A stretch of DNA of 29,729 nt, from positions 1-29,729 of IMG/VR virus record IMGVR_UViG_3300045135_001070. One strand, given 5' to 3'. Positions 1 through 8,100 of the stretch are shown piece by piece (the stretch's first letter is position 1; each line of letters starts with the position of its first letter). Position numbers and translations under genes: made by a program. The DNA comes from a virus. A model generated the notes under the pieces. It was not told where the DNA came from, made no database searches, and was given only the letters and a program-made list of their open reading frames with translations.

Positions 1-11
1 TTGGGTGCGCT

Positions 12-416
12 GTGAAAGAGGTTGAGCAGATGATTTACACGACGCTGGCTAACGACGCCACGTTGACATCGCTTGCGCCCGGTGGGGTGTGGCGAGGTGT
101 TGCCCCGACTGGGACAGACGATGTGTTCGTGGTGTTCAACCTGCAAGGTGAGGTTGACCAATACACCTTTGGCGTCAGGGCGATGCTTGATGGGGTTTAC
201 CAGATCAAGGCTGTTCAGGCTGGCGGGTCTGCTTCTGGTGCGTGGGATGCAGCAGAGCGGATTGACGCGCTGATCACTGATCAATCTCTGACGTGCAGCA
301 ACGGCACCGTGCTGCTTGCTCGTCGTCAGCAGATTGTCTCGTTCACTGAGACTGACGGTGGCGAGATGTACCAGCACGTTGGCGGGCTGTTCTCGCTGAT
401 CGTGCAGGAGGACTGA
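12..416 (+). CDS. tail terminator/completion-like protein
   Basis: A 134-aa protein starting with GTG. Size, predicted alpha/beta character and position directly before the tail-tube genes fit the DUF3168-type tail terminator/completion family, which caps the tail tube at the head-proximal end. The N-terminus has a helix followed by the segment GVWRGVAPTGT. The middle reads YQIKAV, then a helix (AWDAAERIDALI), and the end has the strand pattern YQHVGGLFSLIV, which is how such proteins usually close. Its stop overlaps the next start (TGATG), so translation is probably coupled. The family assignment rests on pattern and position, not on a catalytic motif. Confidence 0.75.
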   Translation: MKEVEQMIYTTLANDATLTSLAPGGVWRGVAPTGTDDVFVVFNLQGEVDQYTFGVRAMLDGVYQIKAVQAGGSASGAWDAAERIDALITDQSLTCSNGTVLLARRQQIVSFTETDGGEMYQHVGGLFSLIVQED

Positions 417-583
417 TGAGCGAGGAAAAGAAGCGCAAGTTTGTCGTTGTCACAGGGATCTCTTACAAGACCCCGAACGGCGAGAAGCGTGCAAAGCCGG
501 GCGACGTTGTTGACGATCTTCCCAAGCGATCAGTTGGTTGGTTGAAGCGGCAGAAGATCATCAGGGAAGTTGACCGCGATTAG
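416..583 (+). CDS. small tail-region protein, 55 aa
   Basis: This short frame encodes 55 residues and begins with an ATG that shares one base with the preceding stop (TGATG). The product is very basic at its start (EEKKRKF), then has a strand (VVVTG) and the segment KPGDVVDDLP, and ends with WLKRQKIIREVD. The PGD and W-L-x-x-x-x-I-I pattern resembles short proteins of Mu-like and other phages encoded in head-tail regions, where a small beta-fold ends in a helix. Its function is not known to me. Coupling to the tail terminator-like gene and position before the tail tube suggest a virion-assembly role. Confidence 0.65.
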   Translation: MSEEKKRKFVVVTGISYKTPNGEKRAKPGDVVDDLPKRSVGWLKRQKIIREVDRD

Positions 584-626
584 TGGCAAACTACAACTGT
601 TAGGTCAGAGGCAGTAAGGAGGTGCT

Positions 627-1343
627 GTGCCAACTTTCACACATGGCAAGAACGCAAAGGTTCTGATCAACGGCTACGACGTGAGCGATCACCTCAGCAG
701 TATCACTGTCTCTGGCGAGGCAGACACGGTTGAGGTCAGCACACTGGGTAGCAGCGACAAGAGTTACATCGTCGGTATGCGCGATGCAACCGTTTCTGCT
801 GAGGGGTACTACGCAGGTGTCTCGTCTGACATTGAGAGCCTGCTGTTCACGAACCTTGGCGTTGAAACAACGTGGACGGCTGTGATGGGAAGCGACACTG
901 TTGGCGGAACCGCCATCGGGGCGCAGGCCATCGAAACTACTTACGAGACTGGTGCTGAGATTGGTGGGGCCGTGGCCATCACCATTGAAGGCCAGACGAC
1001 TGGGGGGCGCAACGCGGGAGTTGTCCTGCATCCCCTTGGTTCGGAAACGGCGACAGGCTCAGGATCGTCGGTTGACGGTTCTGCGGCAACGTCGCTTGGA
1101 GCGGTGGCGTACCTTCACGTCACGGCTGCAAGTGGCACCACGCCGACTCTGGATGTGAAGGTGCAGCACTCGTCGGATGGTTCGACGTGGGCAGATCTCA
1201 TCACCTTCACGCAGGTAACTGCTGCGAATGCCTACGAGCGCGTTGCGGTCACGGGCACGGTCAACCGTTACCTCCGGGCTGACTTCACCATTGGTGGCAC
1301 GTCCCCGGATTTCACTTTCCATCTGGCTGCGGCCCGACTTTAG
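627..1343 (+). CDS. major tail tube protein, copy 1, with extra C-terminal domain
   Basis: A 238-aa protein starting with GTG behind a strong SD (AAGGAGG at 616-622). Residues 1-130 hold the tail-tube-like part: MPTFTHGKNAKV, then a VSDHLSSITVSGEADTVEVS stretch, SSDKSYIVG and a late AEIGGAVAITIEG strand. From about residue 135 a separate domain follows (LDVKVQHSSDGSTWADL, then YLRADFTIGG near the end). It looks like an immunoglobulin-like or carbohydrate-binding decoration domain of the kind often appended to tail-tube proteins. The next gene encodes a shorter paralogue with the same N-terminus but no such domain. Confidence 0.82.
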   Translation: MPTFTHGKNAKVLINGYDVSDHLSSITVSGEADTVEVSTLGSSDKSYIVGMRDATVSAEGYYAGVSSDIESLLFTNLGVETTWTAVMGSDTVGGTAIGAQAIETTYETGAEIGGAVAITIEGQTTGGRNAGVVLHPLGSETATGSGSSVDGSAATSLGAVAYLHVTAASGTTPTLDVKVQHSSDGSTWADLITFTQVTAANAYERVAVTGTVNRYLRADFTIGGTSPDFTFHLAAARL

Positions 1344-1352
1344 GAGGCACAA

Positions 1353-1763
1353 GTGCCTACTTTCACTCACGGCAAGGACGCCGTTTTCAAGGTTGATGAT
1401 TCTGGCGGGACTATCCGGGACATCAGCGACATCCTCAGCAGCGTCACGCTTTCGCGCGAGGCTGACACGGCAGAGGTTTCTGCTCTGGGGTCCAGCGACA
1501 AGTCTTACATCGTGGGACTCAAGGACGCCACGATCTCCATTGAGGGGATGGCCGACGTGACTACCTCTGGCTACCTTGAGGGAATCTTTGGTGGCTCTGC
1601 GGTTGACTTTGAGTATTACCCGGCTGGCGAGGGGACCGGTGAGGTCAAGTATTCCGGTACGGCGATTCTGATGTCGTTTGAGACTGCTGCCGAGTTGGGT
1701 GGCGCTGTCTCTGTGTCCGGTGAGTTTCAGGTGACTGGCGGCGTGACCCGCGCGACGGTCTGA
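1353..1763 (+). CDS. major tail tube protein, copy 2 (paralogue)
   Basis: A 136-aa protein starting with GTG, with AGGAGG at 1342-1347 overlapping the stop of copy 1. It shares with copy 1 the start MPTFTHGK, then ILSSVTLSREADTAEVSALG, SSDKSYIVGLKDATIS and the final AELGGAVSVSGEFQVTGG strand. It lacks copy 1's extra 100-residue C-terminal domain, so it is a minimal tube subunit. Either copy could be the main tube protein. The longer one may be a minor ring or decoration variant. The chaperone gene follows directly, as is usual for a tail-tube gene. Confidence 0.82.
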   Translation: MPTFTHGKDAVFKVDDSGGTIRDISDILSSVTLSREADTAEVSALGSSDKSYIVGLKDATISIEGMADVTTSGYLEGIFGGSAVDFEYYPAGEGTGEVKYSGTAILMSFETAAELGGAVSVSGEFQVTGGVTRATV

Positions 1764-1765
1764 CC

Positions 1766-2113
1766 ATGAGCAAGGTACTGAGCGTTGACGAGATCATTGC
1801 TGCCAACGACCTTGGCGAAAAGACGCTTGAGGTTCCCGAGTGGAAGGGAAGCGTCACGATTCGCGGGCTTGGCTACGGTGAGTTCGTAACGATCAGGGAA
1901 TCTGCAAACGTCGGCGGTCAGCAGGACGAGCGCATCTTTGGGCGACTCCTGCTGGCTGCGTCGTTTGTTGATCCTGTTCTGACTGAGGATCAGGCTGACG
2001 CGCTGTTCAACAAGAGCAGCGCAGCAGTCCTGCGCCTCACCACTGAGATCATTGATCTGAGCGGAATCGGCAGCGATGCCTTCGTGGAGAACGAGGCCAC
2101 GTTTCCGGGGTGA
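1766..2113 (+). CDS. tail assembly chaperone (G-type, unshifted product)
   Basis: A 115-aa protein lying between tail tube and tape measure, the standard place for the lambda G/T-type chaperones that coat the tape measure during tail assembly. It begins MSKVLSVDEIIAANDLGEKT and contains VPEWKGSVTIRGLGYGEFV, a pattern common to phage tail chaperones of this type. The stop at 2111-2113 follows the codons CCG GGG, and an open second frame follows (next entry). The start ATG lies 2 nt after the preceding stop, so translational coupling is likely. Confidence 0.78.
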   Translation: MSKVLSVDEIIAANDLGEKTLEVPEWKGSVTIRGLGYGEFVTIRESANVGGQQDERIFGRLLLAASFVDPVLTEDQADALFNKSSAAVLRLTTEIIDLSGIGSDAFVENEATFPG

Positions 2114-2285
2114 TTCTGAGAAGGTCTTTGCCTTCCGGCTGTGCCGGGATCTGGGGATAACATACGCTGAGTTGAAAGCAAAGATGAGCAACCGCGAGTT
2201 CAACGAGTGGGTTGCCTTCTATTCCTACGAGGCAAAGATGCGGGAAGAAGCAGAGCGGAAGGCCAACAGAAAGCAGCGTAAGTAG
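1766..2285 (+). CDS. tail assembly chaperone G-T fusion by +1 frameshift
   Basis: The second chaperone frame (codons starting at positions divisible by 3) continues past the G stop to TAG at 2283-2285, but it has no plausible ribosome binding site of its own. A +1 slip on GGG TGA (2108-2113), re-pairing the glycyl-tRNA from GGG to GGT, would join ...EATFPG to DSEKVFAFRLCRDLG and give about 172 aa. The T part contains FAFRLCRDLGITYAEL and FNEWVAFYSYEA, typical of T-type segments that contact the tape measure, and ends in a basic tail. Conserved frameshifting here is established for tailed phages. The +1 direction and exact slip site are inferred. The T frame ends in TAGTG, overlapping the tape-measure start. 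Confidence 0.68.
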
Positions 2286-5200
2286 TGGAAGTATCACGCA
2301 TAACCGCTGTTGTAACGGCTAACACCGCTGGCTTCATGCGGGGCATGGCGCAGGTGGACGCTGCCACCAAGCGCACCGCAGCGCAGATGAACGGCATGAC
2401 CACCGCTGTCAGCCGGGCGTCAACGCGCATGACAAGCATTGGGTCTGTTCTGACCAAGCGCCTGTCGCTGCCAATGCTTGCAATCGGTGGCGCGTCTGTT
2501 GCTATGGCTGCGTCTTTTGAGACAAGCATGGCCAAGATCCAAGGTCTTGTGGGCGTTGCTGGCAAGGATGTTGAGAAACTGGCCGCTGACGCACAGCGGA
2601 TTGGACCGGCCTACGGCAAGAGCGCCAACGAGGCTGCTGAGGCGCTGTTCTACATTACCTCTGCTGGCATTGACGCATCTGAGGCAGCAAGCGTTCTTGA
2701 GGCATCAGCCAAGGCATCTGCTGTTGGGCTTGGCGACACTGCGACTGTGGCGGATCTTGCGACTTCTGCCATGAACGCATACGGCTCGTCCGTCCTTCCG
2801 GCTGCTGGCGCAACCGATGTGATGGTCAAGGCCGTCAAGTTGGGAAAGTTGCAGTCAGAAGAGTTGGCCGGGTCAATGGGCCGCGTGCTTCCTGTTGCGT
2901 CTGCAATGGGTGTGTCGTTTGATCAGGTCGGTGCTGCGTTCGCTGCCCTGTCTCGTACCGGCACCAACGCGGCTGAGGCTGCCACTCAGATCCGTGGAAT
3001 CTTGGCCAGCATCCTTCGCCCGACAAGGATGGCGCAAGAAACTCTGGCTGAGTACGGCACCAGCGCAGGTGAGTTGCGTAAGCAGGTTCGTGAGAAGGGG
3101 CTGCTGTCTGTCCTCCAAACGCTGACCAAGACGTTTGGCGACAACGAGGAAGCACAGGCGCGAGTGTTCGGAAACATCCGTGCGCTTTCCGGTGTCATGG
3201 ACTTGATGGGCAAGAACACCAAGACCACGCAGAAGATCTTTGACGAGATGAGCGACAGCACCGGGGCGCTTGACGATGCGTTCGCGGTGACTGAGCAGAC
3301 TTCTGCTTTCAAGATGGCCAAGGCAATGGAGTCCATAAAGACTGCGTTGCTTGGCGTTGGTAGCGCGATTGCTCCCGTTATCGGAATGATTGCAGATGGA
3401 TTCACAAAGATTGGATCTGTTCTTTCTGCACTCCCTGGCCCTGTCAAGCAGTTTACTGCCGCGCTGATTGGGCTTGCTGCTGTGGCTGGCCCGACCATGC
3501 TGATCATGGGCAAGTTGGGCGGGGCGTTTACAAAGGTGGGCGCAGCAAGCGCAGCAGCGGGGGCCGCATCAGCCGGAGCAGCAGGCAAGGTTGGCTTGCT
3601 TGCGCGGGCGCTTCCGCTTATGACCAACCCGCTTGGGCTTGCCACGATTGCGGTCGGCGCTGGCATTGCTGCTCTGTTCGCTTTCCGTAACGAGTTGTCC
3701 CACGGTGAGCGTGCAATCAAGGCAATGTCAGAGCGGCAGCAGGCGTTCAAGGATGCCGTATCTGCTGTGGGCGCAGCGTTTACCGCGTCTGGTCAGGGCG
3801 TTCGTAGCGCAACTGAGGCAAGGAATAAGCAGGCAGAAGCCGCCAAGAAAGCAACTGAGGCAGAGGACGCTTACCTCAGAGCGGCTAACAACGGTCGCAA
3901 GGCCAACGAAACTCAGGCTCAGTTCTTGGAGCGGCTTGCCAAGTTGCGTCGTGACGCTACTGAGGCTCAGGCAGCACAGACTCAGGCCGGGGCGATGAGC
4001 AACGCTGCTGTTCGCAACTCAGTTGACGCGCTTTCCAAGTTGGAGCAGGCTGGCAAAGATGAGTTGGAGACTGCGCGGGAGCGGGCTGAACAGTCAAGGA
4101 AGCAGATTCAGGCTCACGCGCTTTACGGCAAGACTGAGGCTCAGCGCACCAAACTGATCAATGAAGCAGAGATGGCGCAGGCCGATCTTGCTGTTGTTGA
4201 GTCTCGTCGGGTCAGCCGCCTCAAAGATCTTGAAAACAACTACAAAAGCAACATCAAGCAGGTTCAGCAGTCAAACCTTTCTGACTCTGAGAAGAGCGCA
4301 ACGATTGACAGCCTGAACCGCAGACTGAGCCGCACCCGCAGTCGCATCAAGGATCTCCAAGGCGGCAAGGGTAAAGCGACGGTCAAGGTCAAGGAAGAGG
4401 TTGAGCAGGCAGAGATTCTTGCTGCTAAGCGACTTCTTGAGGGCCTAAACAACAAGGTGTTCAAGGTAACGCTAAAGGCAATGAAGCAGGGCTTTTCTTT
4501 TGGTGGCTTTGCTCAGGGCTTTGCCAGCGGCGGAACTGTCCGTGGGCCGGGAGGGGTGGACAAGATCCCCGCCATGCTCACTGCCGGGGAAGCGGTGCTG
4601 ACCAAGAAGCAGCAGGCAATGGTCAACAGCGGCATGACTATCGAAGATGCCTTCCGTGCTACTGGCGCAATCGGATTTGCCAAGGGCGGCACCACCGACA
4701 AGAAGGAAGCCGCCAAGAAGCGACGTGAGCGAGTGTCGAAGGCCGGGCGCGGGCTGATAGACGCCATGCGCGACCAGTTGACTGACCGGATCACCGCCAA
4801 GTTTTCCGGTGGGTTTACTGGCAAGGGCGCAACCGGATTCACCCTTGGTCTGATCGAAGAGTTGCGGCGCAAGCAGGAGCAGAACCTAAAGAACATTGAA
4901 GCGTCTTTTGACATGGCCGGTTTGCAGACAACGATGCAGAACGCCATGAACGCGCTGAGCAAGACGCACCGAACCGCTATGCGCGAGTTTGACAAGACCA
5001 ACGAGGCGTCCTTGCAGGTCTTTCAGACCAACGCAGAGAACGCCATTGAGGCCATCAACGAAAAGTTTGAGGGCCAGCGCAAGGTCATTCAGGAGACATA
5101 CGATGCTCTGACTCCCGCTGAGGAGGCGTTGAAGAGCCTGAACGAACAGGCTGAGGCCACCAACCTTGCCAGCGGGATTGCCGACGCTCAGAAGGCTCTA

Positions 5201-6124
5201 GAGGAAGCACGCAAGTTTGGCTCTGCTTCCCAGATCAAAGACGCGCAGAAGGCTTTGGACGATGCCCTTCTGGCGCAGCAGCGTGCCGACCTTCAGAAGC
5301 AGGCAGAGGAACAGCGCAAGCAGAAGGAAGATGCCCGCGAACAGGCGCTCTCAGATCTTGAGGACGCGCAGGAAGCGGAACTCAAGGCAAGCCGTGAGCA
5401 TCACGCTGGTCTGATTGCTGCTGAGCGTGAGCGCATTGAGATCGCTCGTGAGGCTTTGTCTGAGTCGCAGGCTGCTGAGGTGGCCAGCACTCAGGCTCAC
5501 TACAACGCTCTTGCCGCTCAGAAGCAGGCGCAGATTGACGCAGCGTTGCAGAGGCAGCGCGATGCCGACGCGCAAGAGATGGCCATGCTGCAACACCAGC
5601 AGGAGCAGGAGAAGGCCGCTCTTGACAGGCGCTTGAACAAGATGGGGCAGCACTTTGACCGTGCGGCAGACATTGGCGTAAAGGGAACAAGGAAGGCAGT
5701 GAACCAACTCAACTGGTTCAGGAATCAGTTTGAGCGTTCTGGCCACATCTTGATTGGATCGTTTGCACGGGGAATGTCAAAGCAGTCTCCTGCAATCGCC
5801 AAGGCTGCGCGTCAGATCTCTTCCATCTTGCGTGACTACCTCAAGTTGAACAGCCCTGCTGACAAGGGGCCGCTGTCCACGCTTGACCACTGGTTCGATG
5901 CGCTTGGCCCGACGCTGATGAGCGGCGCAGATTTCACTGAGGTTGAGCGCGGGCTGAACGGCATCTCTGCCGGGGGCGGAAACAGGGCAAGGTCTGGCAG
6001 CACGGTTACAATCAATCTGAACGTAAGCGATCAGACGTTTGCTGGCATGAGTCGTGATCAGGCAGACAGGGTTGCGCGGGAGATCCAAGCAGCGATTGAC
6101 CGTCAGGTTCGCTTCACCATTTAG
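2285..6124 (+). CDS. tape measure protein, 1279 aa
   Basis: The largest gene in the window, starting with GTG overlapping the chaperone stop. Residues about 1-120 hold the N-terminal pattern of TP901-type tape measures (ITAVVTANTAGFMRGMAQVD, later FETSMAKIQGLVGVAGK). Residues 100-330 contain the segment SANEAAEALFYITSAG and GKLQSEELAGSMGRVLP. Hydrophobic, glycine/alanine-rich stretches around residues 355-470 look like membrane-insertion segments. A GGTVRGPGGVDKIPAMLTAGE motif lies around residue 750, followed by long glutamine/alanine/glutamate-rich coiled coils to about residue 1130. By the usual length rule, 1279 residues suggest a tail near 190 nm. It sets tail length and is ejected with the DNA. 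Confidence 0.95.
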   Translation: MEVSRITAVVTANTAGFMRGMAQVDAATKRTAAQMNGMTTAVSRASTRMTSIGSVLTKRLSLPMLAIGGASVAMAASFETSMAKIQGLVGVAGKDVEKLAADAQRIGPAYGKSANEAAEALFYITSAGIDASEAASVLEASAKASAVGLGDTATVADLATSAMNAYGSSVLPAAGATDVMVKAVKLGKLQSEELAGSMGRVLPVASAMGVSFDQVGAAFAALSRTGTNAAEAATQIRGILASILRPTRMAQETLAEYGTSAGELRKQVREKGLLSVLQTLTKTFGDNEEAQARVFGNIRALSGVMDLMGKNTKTTQKIFDEMSDSTGALDDAFAVTEQTSAFKMAKAMESIKTALLGVGSAIAPVIGMIADGFTKIGSVLSALPGPVKQFTAALIGLAAVAGPTMLIMGKLGGAFTKVGAASAAAGAASAGAAGKVGLLARALPLMTNPLGLATIAVGAGIAALFAFRNELSHGERAIKAMSERQQAFKDAVSAVGAAFTASGQGVRSATEARNKQAEAAKKATEAEDAYLRAANNGRKANETQAQFLERLAKLRRDATEAQAAQTQAGAMSNAAVRNSVDALSKLEQAGKDELETARERAEQSRKQIQAHALYGKTEAQRTKLINEAEMAQADLAVVESRRVSRLKDLENNYKSNIKQVQQSNLSDSEKSATIDSLNRRLSRTRSRIKDLQGGKGKATVKVKEEVEQAEILAAKRLLEGLNNKVFKVTLKAMKQGFSFGGFAQGFASGGTVRGPGGVDKIPAMLTAGEAVLTKKQQAMVNSGMTIEDAFRATGAIGFAKGGTTDKKEAAKKRRERVSKAGRGLIDAMRDQLTDRITAKFSGGFTGKGATGFTLGLIEELRRKQEQNLKNIEASFDMAGLQTTMQNAMNALSKTHRTAMREFDKTNEASLQVFQTNAENAIEAINEKFEGQRKVIQETYDALTPAEEALKSLNEQAEATNLASGIADAQKALEEARKFGSASQIKDAQKALDDALLAQQRADLQKQAEEQRKQKEDAREQALSDLEDAQEAELKASREHHAGLIAAERERIEIAREALSESQAAEVASTQAHYNALAAQKQAQIDAALQRQRDADAQEMAMLQHQQEQEKAALDRRLNKMGQHFDRAADIGVKGTRKAVNQLNWFRNQFERSGHILIGSFARGMSKQSPAIAKAARQISSILRDYLKLNSPADKGPLSTLDHWFDALGPTLMSGADFTEVERGLNGISAGGGNRARSGSTVTINLNVSDQTFAGMSRDQADRVAREIQAAIDRQVRFTI

Positions 6125-6132
6125 GAGGGTCT

Positions 6133-6558
6133 GTGGCAGACGACATCACACTCAATACGATGAGCGGCGGTTCAGTCGTCGCAACGGACGACTCTGGTAC
6201 TGGTCACGTTCAGGTTGTCAAACTGGCGTACTCTGCTGACGGCTCAAGGGTTCACATCCCTGCTGATGCAAACGGTATCTCGGTCATCGAGCGCGGTGCC
6301 ACGATTGACTCCGGCTCTACTTCGGTCAGCACCAGCGCGGCGGTCATCAAGGCTGCCGACGCCACGCGGCGTTCTCTTGTCCTGACGAACCTCGGCACGG
6401 ACTATGTGTTCATCGGTGACTCCACCGTTGCGGTGAACACAGGCATCCGGCTCGCGCCAGCGCAGGCGCTCACGGTGGACAAGTCCCCCACGGCAGCGGT
6501 CTATGCGATTGCCAACTCCGGCACGCAGACTGTGGCGTGGTTCTCAGAGGAGGACTAG
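6133..6558 (+). CDS. small virion-associated beta protein
   Basis: A 141-aa protein starting with GTG; the SD TAGGAGGG overlaps the tape-measure stop. It begins MADDITLNTMSGGSVVATDD and continues VQVVKLAYSADG, a start I recognise from small structural proteins beside phage tail genes. The second half (RRSLVLTNLGTDYVFIGDS, then TGIRLAPAQALTVDKS) resembles the short all-beta domain found in many virion and fibre proteins. No enzymatic motif is visible. Its position just after the tape measure suggests a distal tail or tip component. The next gene begins directly after its stop. Confidence 0.62.
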   Translation: MADDITLNTMSGGSVVATDDSGTGHVQVVKLAYSADGSRVHIPADANGISVIERGATIDSGSTSVSTSAAVIKAADATRRSLVLTNLGTDYVFIGDSTVAVNTGIRLAPAQALTVDKSPTAAVYAIANSGTQTVAWFSEED

Positions 6559-7020
6559 ATGACCGGGTTGTTCGATTCTCCGGCTTACGCGGCGTGGACT
6601 TCGTGGACCCCGACACTTACACTGACCAGTCTTTCCCTGACCTACGCTGAGAGGACCGGAGAGTACAGAGTCGAAGATGACTGGTGTACGGCGACGTTCA
6701 CCATCCGGGCGTCAATCACCGGCACGCACGGCGTCCCGTATGACTGGGTGGTAAACCTCCCGACGGCATCTTCGATTACCAGCGGCTTCAGGCAGAACGT
6801 CGGGACAATGCTCTCCAACTTGCATGTGTACCCTGCCGGGTGGGGCGTCGCCTCTTGTGAGAATACGAGTTCGTCGCAGAACATCCTGTTCTACCTCGAC
6901 TCCTCCACCACCGTGAAGATGCGTACCGCCTCGCACAACTCGAACGTATGGAGCCCAAGCCCGGACCAGTTCACGGGGCCGGAAGTGATGGTGTCGGGGA
7001 CACTTCAGTACAAGGTATAA
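6559..7020 (+). CDS. distal tail / baseplate-type beta protein
   Basis: A 153-aa protein whose ATG immediately follows the preceding stop, with GAGGAGG inside the end of the upstream gene as SD. The N-terminal segment AYAAWTSWTPTLTLTSLSLT is the W-x-x-W-T-P-T-L-T pattern common at the start of phage fibre and baseplate domains. The rest is beta-rich (GEYRVEDDWCTATFTIRASI, FYLDSSTTVKMRTA). This fits an appendage domain. The partner and receptor cannot be told from sequence. Confidence 0.6.
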   Translation: MTGLFDSPAYAAWTSWTPTLTLTSLSLTYAERTGEYRVEDDWCTATFTIRASITGTHGVPYDWVVNLPTASSITSGFRQNVGTMLSNLHVYPAGWGVASCENTSSSQNILFYLDSSTTVKMRTASHNSNVWSPSPDQFTGPEVMVSGTLQYKV

Positions 7021-7029
7021 GGTGGCCTG

Positions 7030-8061
7030 ATGAGTAGTATATCCGACACAAGCATCGTCGTTGCTTCTGGCGGTCTGGTGGAGTTGGGGTACAGCCAGTT
7101 CACTAGCAACGTCGCTATTACATCAACGACTGCTGGTTCCGGTGACACGGTTATTTCGCCGCTTACGGTTGTGTGCGACGGCAGCCCCATTGTTGTTGAG
7201 TTCTTTGCCCCGCAAGTGCGGCCCGGTACCAACTCAAACGAAGAAATGTCTATTTCTCTTTATGAGGACGGGTCAGAGGAAACGCGCCAGTGGGGTCGCT
7301 TCTACAATGGTGCTGGCGGGTTTGACAACAAGCCAGCGCATCTTGCCCGCCGACTTACGCCGTCAGCGGGAAGTCACACTTACAGCGTCAAGGCTTATGT
7401 CAACGCCGGATCGGGGTCTGTCGGGGGTGGCTCAGGTGGGACCAGCAGCGCCCCCGGCTTTCTCCGCGTTAGCAAGATCGTAGAGGCAACCCAATGGCCC
7501 GCTGTCACCACCGGCACGATCATCTGCACCAGCAGCACGCGGCCCGCGTCCCCGTTTGAGGGGCAGGTCATCTACGAGACTGACACCGGGCTATCGCTTA
7601 TCTACGACGGGAGTGCGTGGGTATCGCCGTCTGTGACGCACAAGCCGCCGAGTGTCAAGTTGGAGCGAACGACCGGGCAGGTCGTCTATGACGCAAGCGC
7701 GGCCATCATAGTCTGGGACAGCGAAGTGTGGGACACGGACGGGATGCACGACAATGCGACCAACCAAGATCGCATTACCATCAACACTCCGGGCATCTAC
7801 CTCGTGATTGGTGCGGTCAGGTACAACGCTGGCATCAGCGACGACAGTTCCGTGACTATCTGGCAGAACGGCAGCACCTTTATCGTCCGTGACGAAGGAG
7901 GCCCCGCCAACACGGCGGGAGGGCGCACCGTGTCAGCATTGGTGAACATGAACGCCAACGATTACCTGCACTTGCAGGTGTACCAGAACAACAGCGCGAA
8001 TACGTCGCGCACGACTACAAGCGGCACTTTCTTTTCGGCAGCGTGGATAGGGCAGGCGTAA
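7030..8061 (+). CDS. tail fibre / receptor-binding type protein with C1q-like head
   Basis: A 343-aa protein with AAGGTGG as SD. Residues 1-140 are a beta-sandwich-like domain (VVCDGSPIVVEFFAP, then SYSVKAYVNAG-type strands), followed by a glycine/serine hinge (GSGSVGGGSGGTSS). Around residues 160-196 it carries CTSSTRPASPFEGQVIYETD followed by YDGSAWV, a linker module repeated in three downstream fibre genes. The last 140 residues resemble a C1q/TNF-like trimeric head (ITINTPGIYLVIGAVRYNA, SALVNMNANDYLHLQVYQN). It is probably an appendage protein. Which copies bind host receptors is unknown. Confidence 0.68.
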   Translation: MSSISDTSIVVASGGLVELGYSQFTSNVAITSTTAGSGDTVISPLTVVCDGSPIVVEFFAPQVRPGTNSNEEMSISLYEDGSEETRQWGRFYNGAGGFDNKPAHLARRLTPSAGSHTYSVKAYVNAGSGSVGGGSGGTSSAPGFLRVSKIVEATQWPAVTTGTIICTSSTRPASPFEGQVIYETDTGLSLIYDGSAWVSPSVTHKPPSVKLERTTGQVVYDASAAIIVWDSEVWDTDGMHDNATNQDRITINTPGIYLVIGAVRYNAGISDDSSVTIWQNGSTFIVRDEGGPANTAGGRTVSALVNMNANDYLHLQVYQNNSANTSRTTTSGTFFSAAWIGQA

Positions 8062-8064
8062 ACC

Positions 8065-8100
8065 ATGACCCCCGACCCCAAGTGGCCCGTTAGCGCATGA
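8065..8100 (+). CDS. possible 11-aa leader peptide before the hub gene
   Basis: ATG at 8065 opens an 11-codon frame (MTPDPKWPVSA) whose TGA (8098-8100) overlaps the ATG of the next large gene as ATGA. That large gene has no good SD, so reinitiation from this mini-frame could supply its ribosomes. The SD of the mini-frame itself is weak. This may be chance. Confidence 0.22.
   Translation: MTPDPKWPVSA

Noticed and set aside
2076-2285. Independent 69-aa gene starting at ATG 2076
   Set aside because: No SD, and the first 12 residues are arginine-rich shadow of the G frame. Chaperone context favours a frameshifted extension.
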